Of a DNA stretch of 64,000 nt, positions 51,494 to 60,983 are shown piece by piece. The notes beneath the pieces are model-generated. The model searched no databases and had not been told where the DNA came from. It worked only from the letters and a program-made list of their open reading frames with translations. The position numbers and the translations under genes were made by a program. The stretch's first letter is position 1. Every line of letters starts with the position of its first letter. Origin of the DNA: Pseudovibrio sp. Alg231-02 (GTDB lineage Bacteria; Pseudomonadota; Alphaproteobacteria; Rhizobiales; Stappiaceae); assembly GCF_900143565.1 (NCBI RefSeq), contig NZ_FREX01000002.1:434001-498000 (forward strand), read 5' to 3'.

Positions 51494-52711
51494 TTACTCA
51501 GCGCCGACGGCTTGTGGCTGACGGGCCGGGACCCACACAGTTTCCATACCAGGCTCCGGATTGCGCGGAATCATGCGGCTCAGGATTAGGCTGATGGCAG
51601 CCATGGATGCGCCTGCGATGAACACCAGTGCAGGGGAGAAAAGCCAGATCGTGCCGAAGACCACCGGAATCACCACAGCTGCGATGTGGTTGATGGTGAA
51701 GTCAACAGCGGAGGTTGGTGCAATGTCTGCCGGGTCTGCAATCTTCTGGAAGTAGGTCTTCATTGCAATGGCCATGGCGAAGAAAGCATGATCGATCACG
51801 TAAAGAGTGCCAGCCACGTACACGTTGGTGACGAAGGCATAGGACAGGAAGACGATGATCAAACCGACATACTCGCAAGTCAATGCGGTCCGCTCACCAA
51901 CCCGACCGATGAACGCACCGATCTTTGGAGCGAGGAACATGTTAATTGCGCCATTCAGCAGAAACAGCGCTGCAACTTCGTGCACTTCGTAACCAAAGCG
52001 TTCGACCATCAGGAATCCAGCGAAGACTGTAAAGATCTGACGGCGGGCGCCACTCATGAAGGTGAGCGCATAGTAGAGCCAATAGCGTTTGCGCAGGATC
52101 AGCTTTTTGTGCTGTTCTACGTGTGCTTTGTACTTTGGGAAGGCAAAGGCTGCAAAGATGGTCAGGGCCATGCCTGCAATGCCTGCCCACAGGAACACTT
52201 GCTCATAGGATAGATCAAACGTCTTCCAGCCGATCATGATCGAGCCGTAGATACACAGTGAAACCAGTGACGAGACCGCAATAATTTGTCCGAGCAGTGC
52301 CGGGGCGTCTTTCTTGGGTAACCACTGCAGGGATAGAGACTGCTTGAGTGTCTCGTAGTAGTGGAAGCCGAAAGACATGATGAGGGTGGTGGCGTAAAAG
52401 CCGATCGCGGATGGGAAGTATCCGGTGATTGCAATGCCGAAGCCCATCAGACCCAAAGAGATCAACGTGAACGTTTGTTCTTTGAAGATCAACAGCATGA
52501 AAATGACAGTGAATGCCAGCAGACCGGGGATCTCGCGGATGGACTGCTGAATGCCAATTTCCTGCCCCGTGAAATCGAGCGTGTTGACTGCAAAGTTATT
52601 GATGAGGTTCCACCACACAGAAAACGAAAGCTGTGAGGCGACGGTGAGGACCAACAAAAATACAAAGGGTGAGCGCCAGTCGGCTCTGATGTCTTTAATG
52701 ATATTCAACAT
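51494..52711 (-). CDS. MFS transporter, substrate unknown
   Basis: A 405-residue inner-membrane protein with about twelve membrane segments of the major facilitator type, from SPFVFLLVLTVASQLSFSVW to VFIAGASMAAISLILSRMIP. The loop between halves is short and Lys-rich (YKAHVEQHKKLILRKRY). Several charged or aromatic residues in the first segments (FSVWWNLINNFAV) suggest a polar substrate, but none can be named. It is divergent from an AraC-family regulator with about 110 bases between, so it is probably that regulator's target. Confidence 0.88.
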   Translation of the reverse strand: MLNIIKDIRADWRSPFVFLLVLTVASQLSFSVWWNLINNFAVNTLDFTGQEIGIQQSIREIPGLLAFTVIFMLLIFKEQTFTLISLGLMGFGIAITGYFPSAIGFYATTLIMSFGFHYYETLKQSLSLQWLPKKDAPALLGQIIAVSSLVSLCIYGSIMIGWKTFDLSYEQVFLWAGIAGMALTIFAAFAFPKYKAHVEQHKKLILRKRYWLYYALTFMSGARRQIFTVFAGFLMVERFGYEVHEVAALFLLNGAINMFLAPKIGAFIGRVGERTALTCEYVGLIIVFLSYAFVTNVYVAGTLYVIDHAFFAMAIAMKTYFQKIADPADIAPTSAVDFTINHIAAVVIPVVFGTIWLFSPALVFIAGASMAAISLILSRMIPRNPEPGMETVWVPARQPQAVGAE

Positions 52712-52819
52712 GGTGCTTCGTTCTTAGAAATGAGTTTTGCAATTAAGTAAGCGAAAAGTTTGTTTACGTGATAGCACTAGTTTGCCAAAAAATATCTTGA
52801 AGTCGCCAAGAGGTGTTTG

Positions 52820-53605
52820 ATGCCTATTCATGCTGATGTTTTTGCAGACCCACATGAGGTGGATCGTCCGCAACCCATTGTTGCTTATGCGGTAGATATG
52901 CCCATTGGCGGACAAGGGGAGCCGCACGCACACTCACGCGGACAGCTGGTTCATATCATGCAGGGCTCCACAACGGTGTTTACCGAGGAGGGAACATTTG
53001 TTGTGCCACCAGAGCGTGCGGTCTGGGTTCCAGGTGGGATGATGCATCGCACTGTCTATCCGATCAAAACGCAGTTTCGGAGCCTGTATCTGCGAGAGGA
53101 TTGGTCTGCGCGGCTTTCTGATAGACCTGTTGTGGTGCAGGTGACGCCGCTCTTGCGTGAGTTGATACAGGAGATTATGGCAGCGCCCCGGGACTATGCG
53201 CTTGATGGGTCTACTGCGCGGATTGCGCAGGTGATTGTTGACCAGTTGAAGAGCTTGCCAGATGCGCCGCTGCAATTGCCTATGCCAGTCAATCATGCGC
53301 TTTTGAAAGAGCTTTGTCAGTCTATCCTGTCATGTCCTGCGCACTTGCCAAGCCTTGCAGATGCTGCGGAGCGAACGCTTATGTCTCAACGCACGTTTGA
53401 GCGGCGGTTCTTTGATGAGACGGGTTGGAGCTATCGCAAGTGGTGTGGGCAGGCCAAACTGTTTCGGGCTTTGGAGTTGCTCTCTGCAGGCCGGAGTGTG
53501 GGTGATGTGGCTTTCAAACTTGGCTATGAAGGGCCAAGCCCATTCATCTCTCAGTTCCGCAAAGCATTTGGCACGACGCCTGGTAAATACTTCAAGACTG
53601 CGTAG
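52820..53605 (+). CDS. AraC-family regulator with N-terminal cupin
   Basis: 261 residues from ATG 52820 (a TTG lies just before). The cupin sensor domain (about 1-130) includes GEPHAHSRGQLVHIMQGSTT and VPPERAVWVPGGMMHRT; the C-terminal AraC DNA-binding domain (about 160-260) has two helix-turn-helix motifs, ending GYEGPSPFISQFRKAFGTTP. The layout matches the NimR-like or cupin-AraC subgroup, many of which control a divergent MFS efflux gene. The neighbouring MFS transporter fits that. Confidence 0.92.
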   Translation: MPIHADVFADPHEVDRPQPIVAYAVDMPIGGQGEPHAHSRGQLVHIMQGSTTVFTEEGTFVVPPERAVWVPGGMMHRTVYPIKTQFRSLYLREDWSARLSDRPVVVQVTPLLRELIQEIMAAPRDYALDGSTARIAQVIVDQLKSLPDAPLQLPMPVNHALLKELCQSILSCPAHLPSLADAAERTLMSQRTFERRFFDETGWSYRKWCGQAKLFRALELLSAGRSVGDVAFKLGYEGPSPFISQFRKAFGTTPGKYFKTA

Positions 53606-53611
53606 CGCTGT

Positions 53612-55315
53612 TTACTTGCTGGCGCCGCATGCGCGGATGAAGTCGCGAACGTGCTTGGCGCTGCCTTTGAGGCTCACATTGTAGATTGCATAGCCGCCGA
53701 GATTGATCTTCAGCTCGTTGTCTCGTGCCATTCGGTTCCAGAGTGAGGAGCCATTACTCAAAGTGAGGAGTGGCAGGGAAACACCGGCCTCCTGATTCAA
53801 CGAACTGCCGACGCCAACATAACTTTCCTTGAACCGTCTCGTGCTCAAAGAGATCAGGATACTGTCGCCTTCCTTAAGAGCAGGGACGGTTGACTGAAAC
53901 ATGATCTCGATATCACCGCTTCCAGCTAGGCAGCGGGCATAAAAGTCTGTGTCGTCTGTTTCTGGTACGCCATGGACCAGAACAGCACTCTTGTTGCCTG
54001 CACCTGTTGGAAGGCCTGACACCCAGACATAAGGACCGTCATAGCCATTCAAGGGAGCTTTCTCCTGAAGGAACTTGTCGGGATTTGGCAGAAGGTCTTG
54101 TGTTATGAGGTCTGTGTTTTGCTCGTGGAAAACAAAGTGTTGAGCCGCTCTTCCGTTGCTGTTGAGGGCGCAGGAAAAGTTGAAGGGCACATACATGCCC
54201 TGACTTTGGTAGACACCGCGGCCCGCGAGTTTGTCTCCTGTTCGTACCAATACCGGTTTCTGGTTCATCTGCTGATTGGTGAAGGTGCCGAGGCCCAGAT
54301 AGACAGGCGGCAGTTCTGATAGGGAGTTCTTGGTCGCAATGATCTTACTGCCCAGTGTGGAGCAAGCGCGGCGGGCCTTCCAGAGTGGTTCGGCTACATT
54401 GATTACCAGATCATCTTCCGGTGCGATCTGGCTGTTTTTCAATGGCGGTAAGTCTTGTGTCACAACCTGCGTTGGAGGTGCTGCCTGTGGAGATGTGCTA
54501 TCCCGCTTCAGCTTGTAATAACATGCTTTTCTTGCAGCGGGATCTGGGTCTCCGAAGAAGTCAGTCCGGCAATGAACATCACCTTTCGCGGTCTTTTCAT
54601 AAAACGCGCCGGGCCTGCCGAAGCGAACTGTTGTCGCGTAAGGCAACTCACAGACTTGAAATTCAAGGGCACATTTACGCCATCCGTCCTTCGTAAATTC
54701 AGGAAGTTGCGGAATGGGGGTGATCACACCACCTGAGCTGGCGGACTTGATCTGTTTCTTTAGCGAAGACGAACTGGCACTTACCGTATTTACGGTTTTG
54801 CGAGCGTACGGTTTGTTGCCAACATAGAAGATGCCAGAGCACCCCTTATCCGTCCAAAGATGTGATGGGACGACGCCCCAGCTTTCATTGAGTTTGCAGA
54901 GCGCTGAGGAGGTCTGGCGCAGCAACTGGACGTAATTGCGGTTGGCGTTCGAGATCTTGCATTTGGTGTAGCCAGCATTCTCAGAAGCACAAACAACCAC
55001 GTTGGTGCCATCAAGACGATCTGGCGTGTTGGCGATATGGTTTGCTGTTGAAGGCCTGTGCGTCGGGTCGCTGCTATGTATGTTATCGCCCTCAGGTTTT
55101 CTGGTGAGGGTGTTGGTCAGGCAATCGATGAATTCCGGGCTGTCCAAAGCTGCATCGGTTTTGTCGAGACAGCTTTCAATTATGAGCGCTGGAATAAGCG
55201 AGTTAATGGGCGGAATTGTTGTCGCGTTGGCATTGGCAGCAAGGAACGGTGCAATGAAGGCGATGGTGCCTGCCGATGTCCTTGTAAACAGTTGCCACAA
55301 AATAGATTTGCTCAC
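53612..55315 (-). CDS. Secreted DUF3011-containing protein, function unknown
   Basis: A 567-residue exported protein starting at GTG 55315 with GAGAGG 7 bases before. A signal peptide runs to about residue 31 (FLAANANA). The segment about 100-170 (VVVCASENAGYTKCKISNAN; then WTDKGCSGIFYVG) is a DUF3011 domain with paired cysteines. A second Cys-rich part (WRKCALEFQVCELP ... CRTDFFGDPDPAARKACYY, about 215-275) resembles a domain often found with it. The C-terminal 250 residues show no family I recognise. There are about fifteen cysteines, so a disulfide-bonded periplasmic or surface protein is likely. It converges with the AraC regulator. Confidence 0.85.
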   Translation of the reverse strand: MSKSILWQLFTRTSAGTIAFIAPFLAANANATTIPPINSLIPALIIESCLDKTDAALDSPEFIDCLTNTLTRKPEGDNIHSSDPTHRPSTANHIANTPDRLDGTNVVVCASENAGYTKCKISNANRNYVQLLRQTSSALCKLNESWGVVPSHLWTDKGCSGIFYVGNKPYARKTVNTVSASSSSLKKQIKSASSGGVITPIPQLPEFTKDGWRKCALEFQVCELPYATTVRFGRPGAFYEKTAKGDVHCRTDFFGDPDPAARKACYYKLKRDSTSPQAAPPTQVVTQDLPPLKNSQIAPEDDLVINVAEPLWKARRACSTLGSKIIATKNSLSELPPVYLGLGTFTNQQMNQKPVLVRTGDKLAGRGVYQSQGMYVPFNFSCALNSNGRAAQHFVFHEQNTDLITQDLLPNPDKFLQEKAPLNGYDGPYVWVSGLPTGAGNKSAVLVHGVPETDDTDFYARCLAGSGDIEIMFQSTVPALKEGDSILISLSTRRFKESYVGVGSSLNQEAGVSLPLLTLSNGSSLWNRMARDNELKINLGGYAIYNVSLKGSAKHVRDFIRACGASK

Positions 55316-55547
55316 AGCATAGCCTCTCTTAGCCCTTCTGGTGCACTTGTTGCCTAACGCAATCAGCTTGCGCCCAGCTGAAAGCGTGTTGCAGCTTCTA
55401 CTCCAAAACAGGTGTGAAGCATGCTTTTTGCCAAGCGCGGTTGCTGTCTAGATCTCAATGCTACTTGCAGTCTAGTTGTAAAATTACAAAAAGGGGAGGT
55501 TAAATGCGCTGTGTCGTTTGATTGAATCCAATCAAGCGGAACACGCT

Positions 55548-56723
55548 CTAGCGCACAAGTTCCTTCATGGCGGAATCCATACCTTCCAGAGTGAGAGGGT
55601 ACATGCGCTGGTCAAACAACTCTTTCATCATGCCGATGGAATGGGTGTAATCCCAATGCTTTTCCCGTACCGGATTGAGCCAGACTGCTTTTTGATAAAG
55701 GTCTGTCACGCGTTTTACCCAGACGTTGCCTGCTTCTTCGTTCCAATGTTCGACTGAACCGCCGGGATAAGTGATCTCATAGGGGCTCATTGAAGCGTCG
55801 CCAATGAAGATCACTTTGTAATCGCTTGGATATTTATGGAGTACGTCCATCGTGTTGATGCGCTCTGTGTGGCGGCGGTGATTGTTTTTCCAGACGAACT
55901 CATAGAGGCAGTTGTGGAAGTAGAAGTATTCCATCACCTTGAATTCGGTTTTGGCAGCAGAGAACAGTTCTTCGCAGACGCGGATGTGATCATCCATTGA
56001 GCCGCCGATGTCGAAGAATAGAAGCACTTTGACCGAGTTGCGCCGTTCCGGGCGCATTTGGATGTCGAGCAGGCCTTTGTGGGCGGTGGATTTGATGGTG
56101 TTGTCCAGATCCAACTCATCAGCTGCTCCGGTTCTGGCGAATTTACGCAGGCGCTTTAGGGCAACCTTGATGTTGCGGGTGCCCAGTTCAACCGTGTCAT
56201 CCAGATCCTTGAACTCACGCTTGTCCCAAACCTTGACGGCACGGCGATGGCGACTACCGTCCTGTCCAATCCGAATGCCTTCAGGGTTGTAGCCATACGC
56301 GCCGAATGGGGATGTACCGCCTGTCCCGATCCATTTGTTGCCGCCCTGATGGCGCTCTTTCTGTTCTTCCAACCGCTTTTGAAGTGTTTCCATGAGCTTT
56401 TCAAAGCCGCCCATGAATTCGATAAGCTTCTTCTCTTCTTCAGAAAGGTGTTTTTCTGTGAGCTTGCGCAGCCACTCCTCTGGAATGTCTGTGGTTGCCA
56501 CTTCGCTCATCAGGTCCAATCCGTTGAACGTGTGGCCAAAGACGCGATCAAACTTATCCAGGTTGGATTCATCTTTGACCAATGTTGCGCGGGCGAGGAA
56601 GTAAAAATCCTCTACGCGCTTGCCGGCCAGATCAACGTCCAGTGCTTCCATAAGCGTAAGATACTCGCGTACGGATACGGGCAGGCCTGCGGATTTTAGC
56701 TCTTCGAAAAACTGAATAAACAT
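55548..56723 (-). CDS. VWA-domain protein, CoxE-like
   Basis: A 391-residue von Willebrand A domain protein of the CoxE/YehP kind. The metal-site motif appears as LLFFDIGGSMDDHIRV (D-x-G-x-S with Gly inserted: DIGGSMD), with the downstream Asp in FIGDASMSP. Relatives work with MoxR-family AAA+ ATPases to fit cofactors or metals into enzymes. A MoxR gene lies 5 kb upstream on the same strand. The N-terminal half is helical and rich in charged residues (KLTEKHLSEEEKKLIEFMGG). Confidence 0.92.
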   Translation of the reverse strand: MFIQFFEELKSAGLPVSVREYLTLMEALDVDLAGKRVEDFYFLARATLVKDESNLDKFDRVFGHTFNGLDLMSEVATTDIPEEWLRKLTEKHLSEEEKKLIEFMGGFEKLMETLQKRLEEQKERHQGGNKWIGTGGTSPFGAYGYNPEGIRIGQDGSRHRRAVKVWDKREFKDLDDTVELGTRNIKVALKRLRKFARTGAADELDLDNTIKSTAHKGLLDIQMRPERRNSVKVLLFFDIGGSMDDHIRVCEELFSAAKTEFKVMEYFYFHNCLYEFVWKNNHRRHTERINTMDVLHKYPSDYKVIFIGDASMSPYEITYPGGSVEHWNEEAGNVWVKRVTDLYQKAVWLNPVREKHWDYTHSIGMMKELFDQRMYPLTLEGMDSAMKELVR

Positions 56724-56794
56724 GGGGTCACATTATGCGATTGAGCGGTGTAGTGTCGAGAGTGCAATTGACACCTTAGGCAAAAGCATAGGGA

Positions 56795-57319
56795 TCAATA
56801 GGAGCCTCTTGCCCAGTCAATTGCTTTGTCTAGATGTAGTTCAACGAAATCATTCTTGCCTTCACGATAGGCTTCGACATCTCCGTTGACCTCCTGTGCC
56901 GTTTTCTTCTTCAAGTGGGCGTATTTCTCGCGAATGTCAGGATGTGCTTTCAGGTAATCACGAAAGGCCAGATGCCGGTAGACGTGTGGATCTCCTGATT
57001 TGAACGCATGGAGGTGGTGGGTGCGGTCATCTCCGCCTTTTTCGAAGTAGCGGCGGACTTCAATACCGTTCTCGCCTTTGGCAACATAGCCGAGATTGAT
57101 CAGCTTTGCAGATTGAGCATCGAGTGCTGGGATGCTGGAGACTTCCAGCAGGATGTCGATAATTGGTTTGGCAGCAAGGGCTGGTACGGAAGTGCTGCCA
57201 ATGTGGTGAATGTCTTCGACAATATCTTCGAGCAGCTCACGTAAAATTTCTTGCTCCAGCCGGAACTCTTCGGCCCAGTTGTCTTGTGCATCTACCACTT
57301 TGACTTTGCGTGTGATCAT
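56795..57319 (-). CDS. GrpB family protein
   Basis: About 174 residues from the ATG at 57319 (MITRKVKVVDAQDNWAEEF). It matches the GrpB/dephospho-CoA kinase C-terminal domain family of nucleotidyltransferase-fold proteins: IHHIGSTSVPALAAKPIIDI is the diagnostic block, with THHLHAFKSGDPHVYRHLAF following. The function is not established. It sits between the VWA gene and ycjF in a run of minus-strand genes. Confidence 0.92.
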   Translation of the reverse strand: MITRKVKVVDAQDNWAEEFRLEQEILRELLEDIVEDIHHIGSTSVPALAAKPIIDILLEVSSIPALDAQSAKLINLGYVAKGENGIEVRRYFEKGGDDRTHHLHAFKSGDPHVYRHLAFRDYLKAHPDIREKYAHLKKKTAQEVNGDVEAYREGKNDFVELHLDKAIDWARGSY

Positions 57320-57403
57320 AGCTGTGTCTGCCGCCTTTGTTTCACTAGTCCTTTGAACATACCAAGAGATTGGGGGAAGCACAGGGCTGGCGTGAGATAT
57401 TCG

Positions 57404-58465
57404 TTAATCCTGGTCCGCAATCTCATCTGGGGCAGATTTCGTGATCTCGCTCATGAGTTCTGTTAGCGACGGGCCTTTTGTGGCGATGAATGGTGCGGGG
57501 CGGCAGGTCTGAATTGCTGCAACGCCAATGCGTGCCGTGAGGAAACCGTTGACCAATCCTTCGCCAAGGCGGGCGGAAAGTTTTGCCGCTAATCCCTGAC
57601 CAATGAACTGTTCCAGCAGGCTATCTCCTGCTGCCATGCCACCTGTGACGGCCAGATGAGCTGCTACATCTCGTGACAAGCGCCAGAAACCGAGCGCGCC
57701 GGGACGAGCACCGTAGAGACGAGAGATGCGGCGGACAATGCGCAGGTTCTCGTAAAGAACAATCAGGATATCAACGAGTGCACGGGGTGATAGTGCGGTA
57801 ACTACAGAAACACGCTTTGCGCTTTCCATGACGATTAAGCGCGCGCGGGCATCCATCGGGGCCATCAGCTCACGTTCTGCCAGCTTGACGAGGTCTCTCC
57901 CATCAATGATTTCCTGCATATGACCTTTGAGTTGAGCGCGGCCATGAGCTGTTTCCGGACGGTCTGCGTAGAGCGCCATTAGCTTTTGTAGAGCTGCACG
58001 GGCTTCCTTATCGCTATCGTTGTCTGCTGCGGTTTGGAGGTCATCGCGTATATGGTCGATTTGCTCCAGTCTCGAAAGTGCTCGCCATTCTTTGAAGAAC
58101 AAACCGATCAGTCCGAGAAAGCCGAGAGCGGTGAGGCCAACAGCTGTCCAGCCCAACCAGTCATAGCGGGTAAAGAGATCTCTGATCAGGCTATCTACTG
58201 CCAGACCAACGGCAAGCGAGACGAGGCCACCACCGCCAATGGCAATGATCTTGCTCCAGCGACTCTTTACAGGCTTCGGCTCTGGCGCCACATTGTTTTG
58301 TGGCAGGGCCAACGCGTTTTCGTCTTCTTCTGATACAACGGCTTCAGAAGAAAGTGGTTCCTGCGCACACTCTCCCTCCAACCGGACGGAACTGTCATCC
58401 AGTTTGAATGCTTTCGGTGCACGACGTGCCTGAGGCTTATGTTGCTGTGTCTTCTTGATGGTCAT
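57404..58465 (-). CDS. YcjF/TIGR01620 family membrane protein
   Basis: A 353-residue inner-membrane protein of the UPF0283/YcjF family. A charged cytosolic N-terminal segment of about 70 residues is followed by two membrane segments (about 73-90 and 105-122), then a helical cytosolic domain ending in the conserved region MAAGDSLLEQFIGQGLAAKL. It overlaps the upstream ycjX by 4 bases, the same pair as in E. coli, where both belong to the phage-shock/stress regulon. Role unproven. Confidence 0.92.
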   Translation of the reverse strand: MTIKKTQQHKPQARRAPKAFKLDDSSVRLEGECAQEPLSSEAVVSEEDENALALPQNNVAPEPKPVKSRWSKIIAIGGGGLVSLAVGLAVDSLIRDLFTRYDWLGWTAVGLTALGFLGLIGLFFKEWRALSRLEQIDHIRDDLQTAADNDSDKEARAALQKLMALYADRPETAHGRAQLKGHMQEIIDGRDLVKLAERELMAPMDARARLIVMESAKRVSVVTALSPRALVDILIVLYENLRIVRRISRLYGARPGALGFWRLSRDVAAHLAVTGGMAAGDSLLEQFIGQGLAAKLSARLGEGLVNGFLTARIGVAAIQTCRPAPFIATKGPSLTELMSEITKSAPDEIADQD

Positions 58466-59958
58466 GCGAGTTTGTCTCCCAGCAAGAACTCCATTGCACT
58501 GTCCAGGCGGATGTGAGGGAGGGATAAGGTTAATCCCTCTGCTGTCCGTTCCAGCTTTGGAGGGCGGAAGCGCACATACTTCAATGCGGTCTGGTCTTCC
58601 GGTGCGTCATGGTTTTGCTCGGTGGAGAACAGATCACCCAGATCGTCAGGAAGGTCTCCGGGAAAAATAGCGGCTTCTTCTTCACCGTCAAACCTCATCT
58701 CACCGATGGTTTCTTCTGGCATTGGCGTGCCGAGGAGCGCAGGGGTTTCTGCGCCATCGTGGTGGACGGTTGCCTGACGAGTGGCTCTTACGGATGCAAG
58801 GGCGAGTGTTTCAACTGAAGCTCCAGAGAATTCTGCGCGATTGATTGCGCGTTCAACCAGCTGTTTGAGGAGCAACTCCAAATGATCATGATCCTCGCGT
58901 CGCAGATGGTCTGCCTTTGTGGCCGCAAACAGAATCCGGTCAATCTTGCGAGAGACTATTGAGAATAGCCAGCTTGCTTTGCCCGGTCTGAATGCACCCA
59001 TAATCTCAGTGAGGGCACCGCTCAAATCATCCAGAGCCTCGGGTCCGGCGTTGATTGCTGTGAGTGCGTCCACGAGCACAATCTGTCTATCCAGTTTGGC
59101 AAAGTGGTTTTTAAAGAACGGTCTCACCACATGCTTGCGATAGGCTTCGTAGCGGCGCTCCATAATGGCGAGGAGCGTGCCTGCTTTGGGTTTGACCTGC
59201 GTATCGCCCAGATTGAGCGGGGCGAAGGTGAGGGCTGGTGTGCCCTTCATATCGCCGGGCATGAGGAAGCGACCAGGAGGCAACATGGATAGTGCGTTCT
59301 CATCATCCCGGCAGCGGCTCAAATACGTGGTGAAGGTGCTTGCCAGATCTTTTGCGATGTCCTCTGAAAACTCATCGTGCAGCTTATCTTGATAGCGCGC
59401 GAGTGTTGACAGAAACTCCTCAGACAAATCTGGCCTTGCTTTAGCGCGTTTCAGGGCTTCCTCTGAAAATTGCCGGAAATCCTGTCGTAGCAAAACAAGG
59501 TCTAGGAGCCATTCACCAGGGTAATCCACGATGTCGAGGTGCAGCTTGCCGCCGCCTAACTGGCGGTTCAGGAATGTGGCTGACTCGTATTCAATGGTCA
59601 GGCGAAATTCGGAGATTTGATGTGTGGACTCCGGCCAAAGGCGATCCTTTGTCAGCGTTTCGACATGCTGCTCATAGTTGAACCGTGGAACATTGTCATC
59701 GGGCTGAGGCTGAAGATATGCACGCGCGAGCCGTCCTGTGCCCGCGGCATCCAGCAGAGGCAGGCGGCCTCCGGCAATGAGATTGTGAACGAGAGCTGAG
59801 ATAAAGACGGTCTTACCGGAACGTGCCAATCCAGTGACACCCAGACGGACAGTGGGGACCGTTAGGTCAATCGCTGATCCCGTTAGATTGTCCAATGCTG
59901 TTTGTGCATCGGTCAGGGCCAGCTTGGCGTTTTTAAATAATGAATTCAGTGGGCTCAC
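58462..59958 (-). CDS. YcjX-like P-loop NTPase (DUF463)
   Basis: A 498-residue protein with an N-terminal Walker A motif GLARSGKT (residues 43-50) in RLGVTGLARSGKTVFISALV, and the family's DIVDYPGEWLLDL Walker B region. A long insertion and a C-terminal part with LERTAEGLTLSLPHI follow. YcjX has GTP-binding, dynamin-like features in other bacteria. It overlaps ycjF (ATGA). The pair is conserved in proteobacteria with envelope stress; the mechanism is not known. Confidence 0.92.
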   Translation of the reverse strand: MSPLNSLFKNAKLALTDAQTALDNLTGSAIDLTVPTVRLGVTGLARSGKTVFISALVHNLIAGGRLPLLDAAGTGRLARAYLQPQPDDNVPRFNYEQHVETLTKDRLWPESTHQISEFRLTIEYESATFLNRQLGGGKLHLDIVDYPGEWLLDLVLLRQDFRQFSEEALKRAKARPDLSEEFLSTLARYQDKLHDEFSEDIAKDLASTFTTYLSRCRDDENALSMLPPGRFLMPGDMKGTPALTFAPLNLGDTQVKPKAGTLLAIMERRYEAYRKHVVRPFFKNHFAKLDRQIVLVDALTAINAGPEALDDLSGALTEIMGAFRPGKASWLFSIVSRKIDRILFAATKADHLRREDHDHLELLLKQLVERAINRAEFSGASVETLALASVRATRQATVHHDGAETPALLGTPMPEETIGEMRFDGEEEAAIFPGDLPDDLGDLFSTEQNHDAPEDQTALKYVRFRPPKLERTAEGLTLSLPHIRLDSAMEFLLGDKLA

Positions 59959-60051
59959 AGATCATCCTCCAAGGAACGATGTGGTGCGTTCTTTGGAGGA
60001 ATGCAATCGCAAATGCGCCAATAAATGTTGAATTGCGCAAAATTTTCCTAG

Positions 60052-60582
60052 TCAGGAGCCTGAAACAGCTTGCAGGTGCCGAGGCTGGAAGAATGAGACG
60101 ATCCTTCCTTTCTTGCAGTCAATTTCTGACCAGCGGTGCTCTTCAAAGTCTATTACAGCGAGAGCTCCGGTTGGGTACTTAGATTGCATCTGGTGTATGT
60201 ACTCAGGGTTGCCTTTGCCAGTGAGTTCAAGAGCTGTGTCCTGAATAGCTGTGTTGTGGCCGACAATGAGGATAGTGTCGAAGCCGCCGCCATAGGCGCG
60301 GATTGCATCTATGTAGTCACCTTCGCTCGAATTGTAGAGATCCCTGAGCAGTTGAATGCGCGTATCACTGCGCAAGTATGGCATTACTTCCATGAGTGTT
60401 TGCCGTGTCCGCAGAGCTGTAGAGCATAAAATCAGCTTTGGATGCATATGATGTTGGTGGATGTGGGCTCCAACCCTTGCTGCGGCTTTCCAACCGCTGG
60501 TGTTAAGGGAGCGATCATGATCGTGAGCACCCTCATCACTCCAGTCGGATTTTGCATGACGTAACAGCATCAGGCGAAGCAT
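60052..60582 (-). CDS. SixA-like histidine phosphatase
   Basis: A 176-residue histidine phosphatase: the RHAKSDW motif (R8, H9) starts the active site, and the second conserved His lies in ILIVGHNTAI. SixA removes phosphate from Hpt-type histidines, for example in ArcB or nitrogen PTS systems. The substrate here is not shown; a free Hpt protein exists at 50.6 kb, but a link is speculative. It lies between ycjX and a 400-base AT-rich gap. Confidence 0.9.
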   Translation of the reverse strand: MLRLMLLRHAKSDWSDEGAHDHDRSLNTSGWKAAARVGAHIHQHHMHPKLILCSTALRTRQTLMEVMPYLRSDTRIQLLRDLYNSSEGDYIDAIRAYGGGFDTILIVGHNTAIQDTALELTGKGNPEYIHQMQSKYPTGALAVIDFEEHRWSEIDCKKGRIVSFFQPRHLQAVSGS

Positions 60583-60983
60583 ATGTTATCCTCCAGATAT
60601 ATTTTATTACTTTATGTTCCTAAGAGGTAGAAACATTCTAAGTTGTATTTGTGCTGCTATGCGATATTGCGATGCAGCATAATTGGATGGACTTGTTTGT
60701 TTATTACTTGCTTTGTCTCTGTTTGAAACCTACATGTTTTCGATTGAATTTGGAAGGTGATAGTATTCCCCTAATAGTATGGGGTTTTTGTCTCATAATT
60801 ACTGAAATATTTATAAGTGATGCATGCATTCGTACTGAGTTCTTTTCAGTCGTGCTTATTAGATATTTAGTTGGCAGAATGGTTTAGGCAACTGTACTGG
60901 TCGCTTACGATGCGGTGTGTTGTAATATGAGGGCTGCACTGATGTAGGTGTGCTGGGCGATCCGCCAATTTAGCCGCGCTGCG
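60583..60983. other. AT-rich intergenic region
   Basis: Noticeably lower GC than neighbours. A 78-codon open frame (60651-60887, GTG start) encodes a hydrophobic sequence but has no ribosome site, so I do not call it a gene. A TGCTGC (60652-60657)/GCAGCA (60674-60679) inverted repeat lies near its start. Otherwise no feature. Confidence 0.5.

Noticed and set aside
60651-60887. 78-codon hydrophobic open frame
   Set aside because: GTG start without ribosome site in AT-rich DNA; no family seen.
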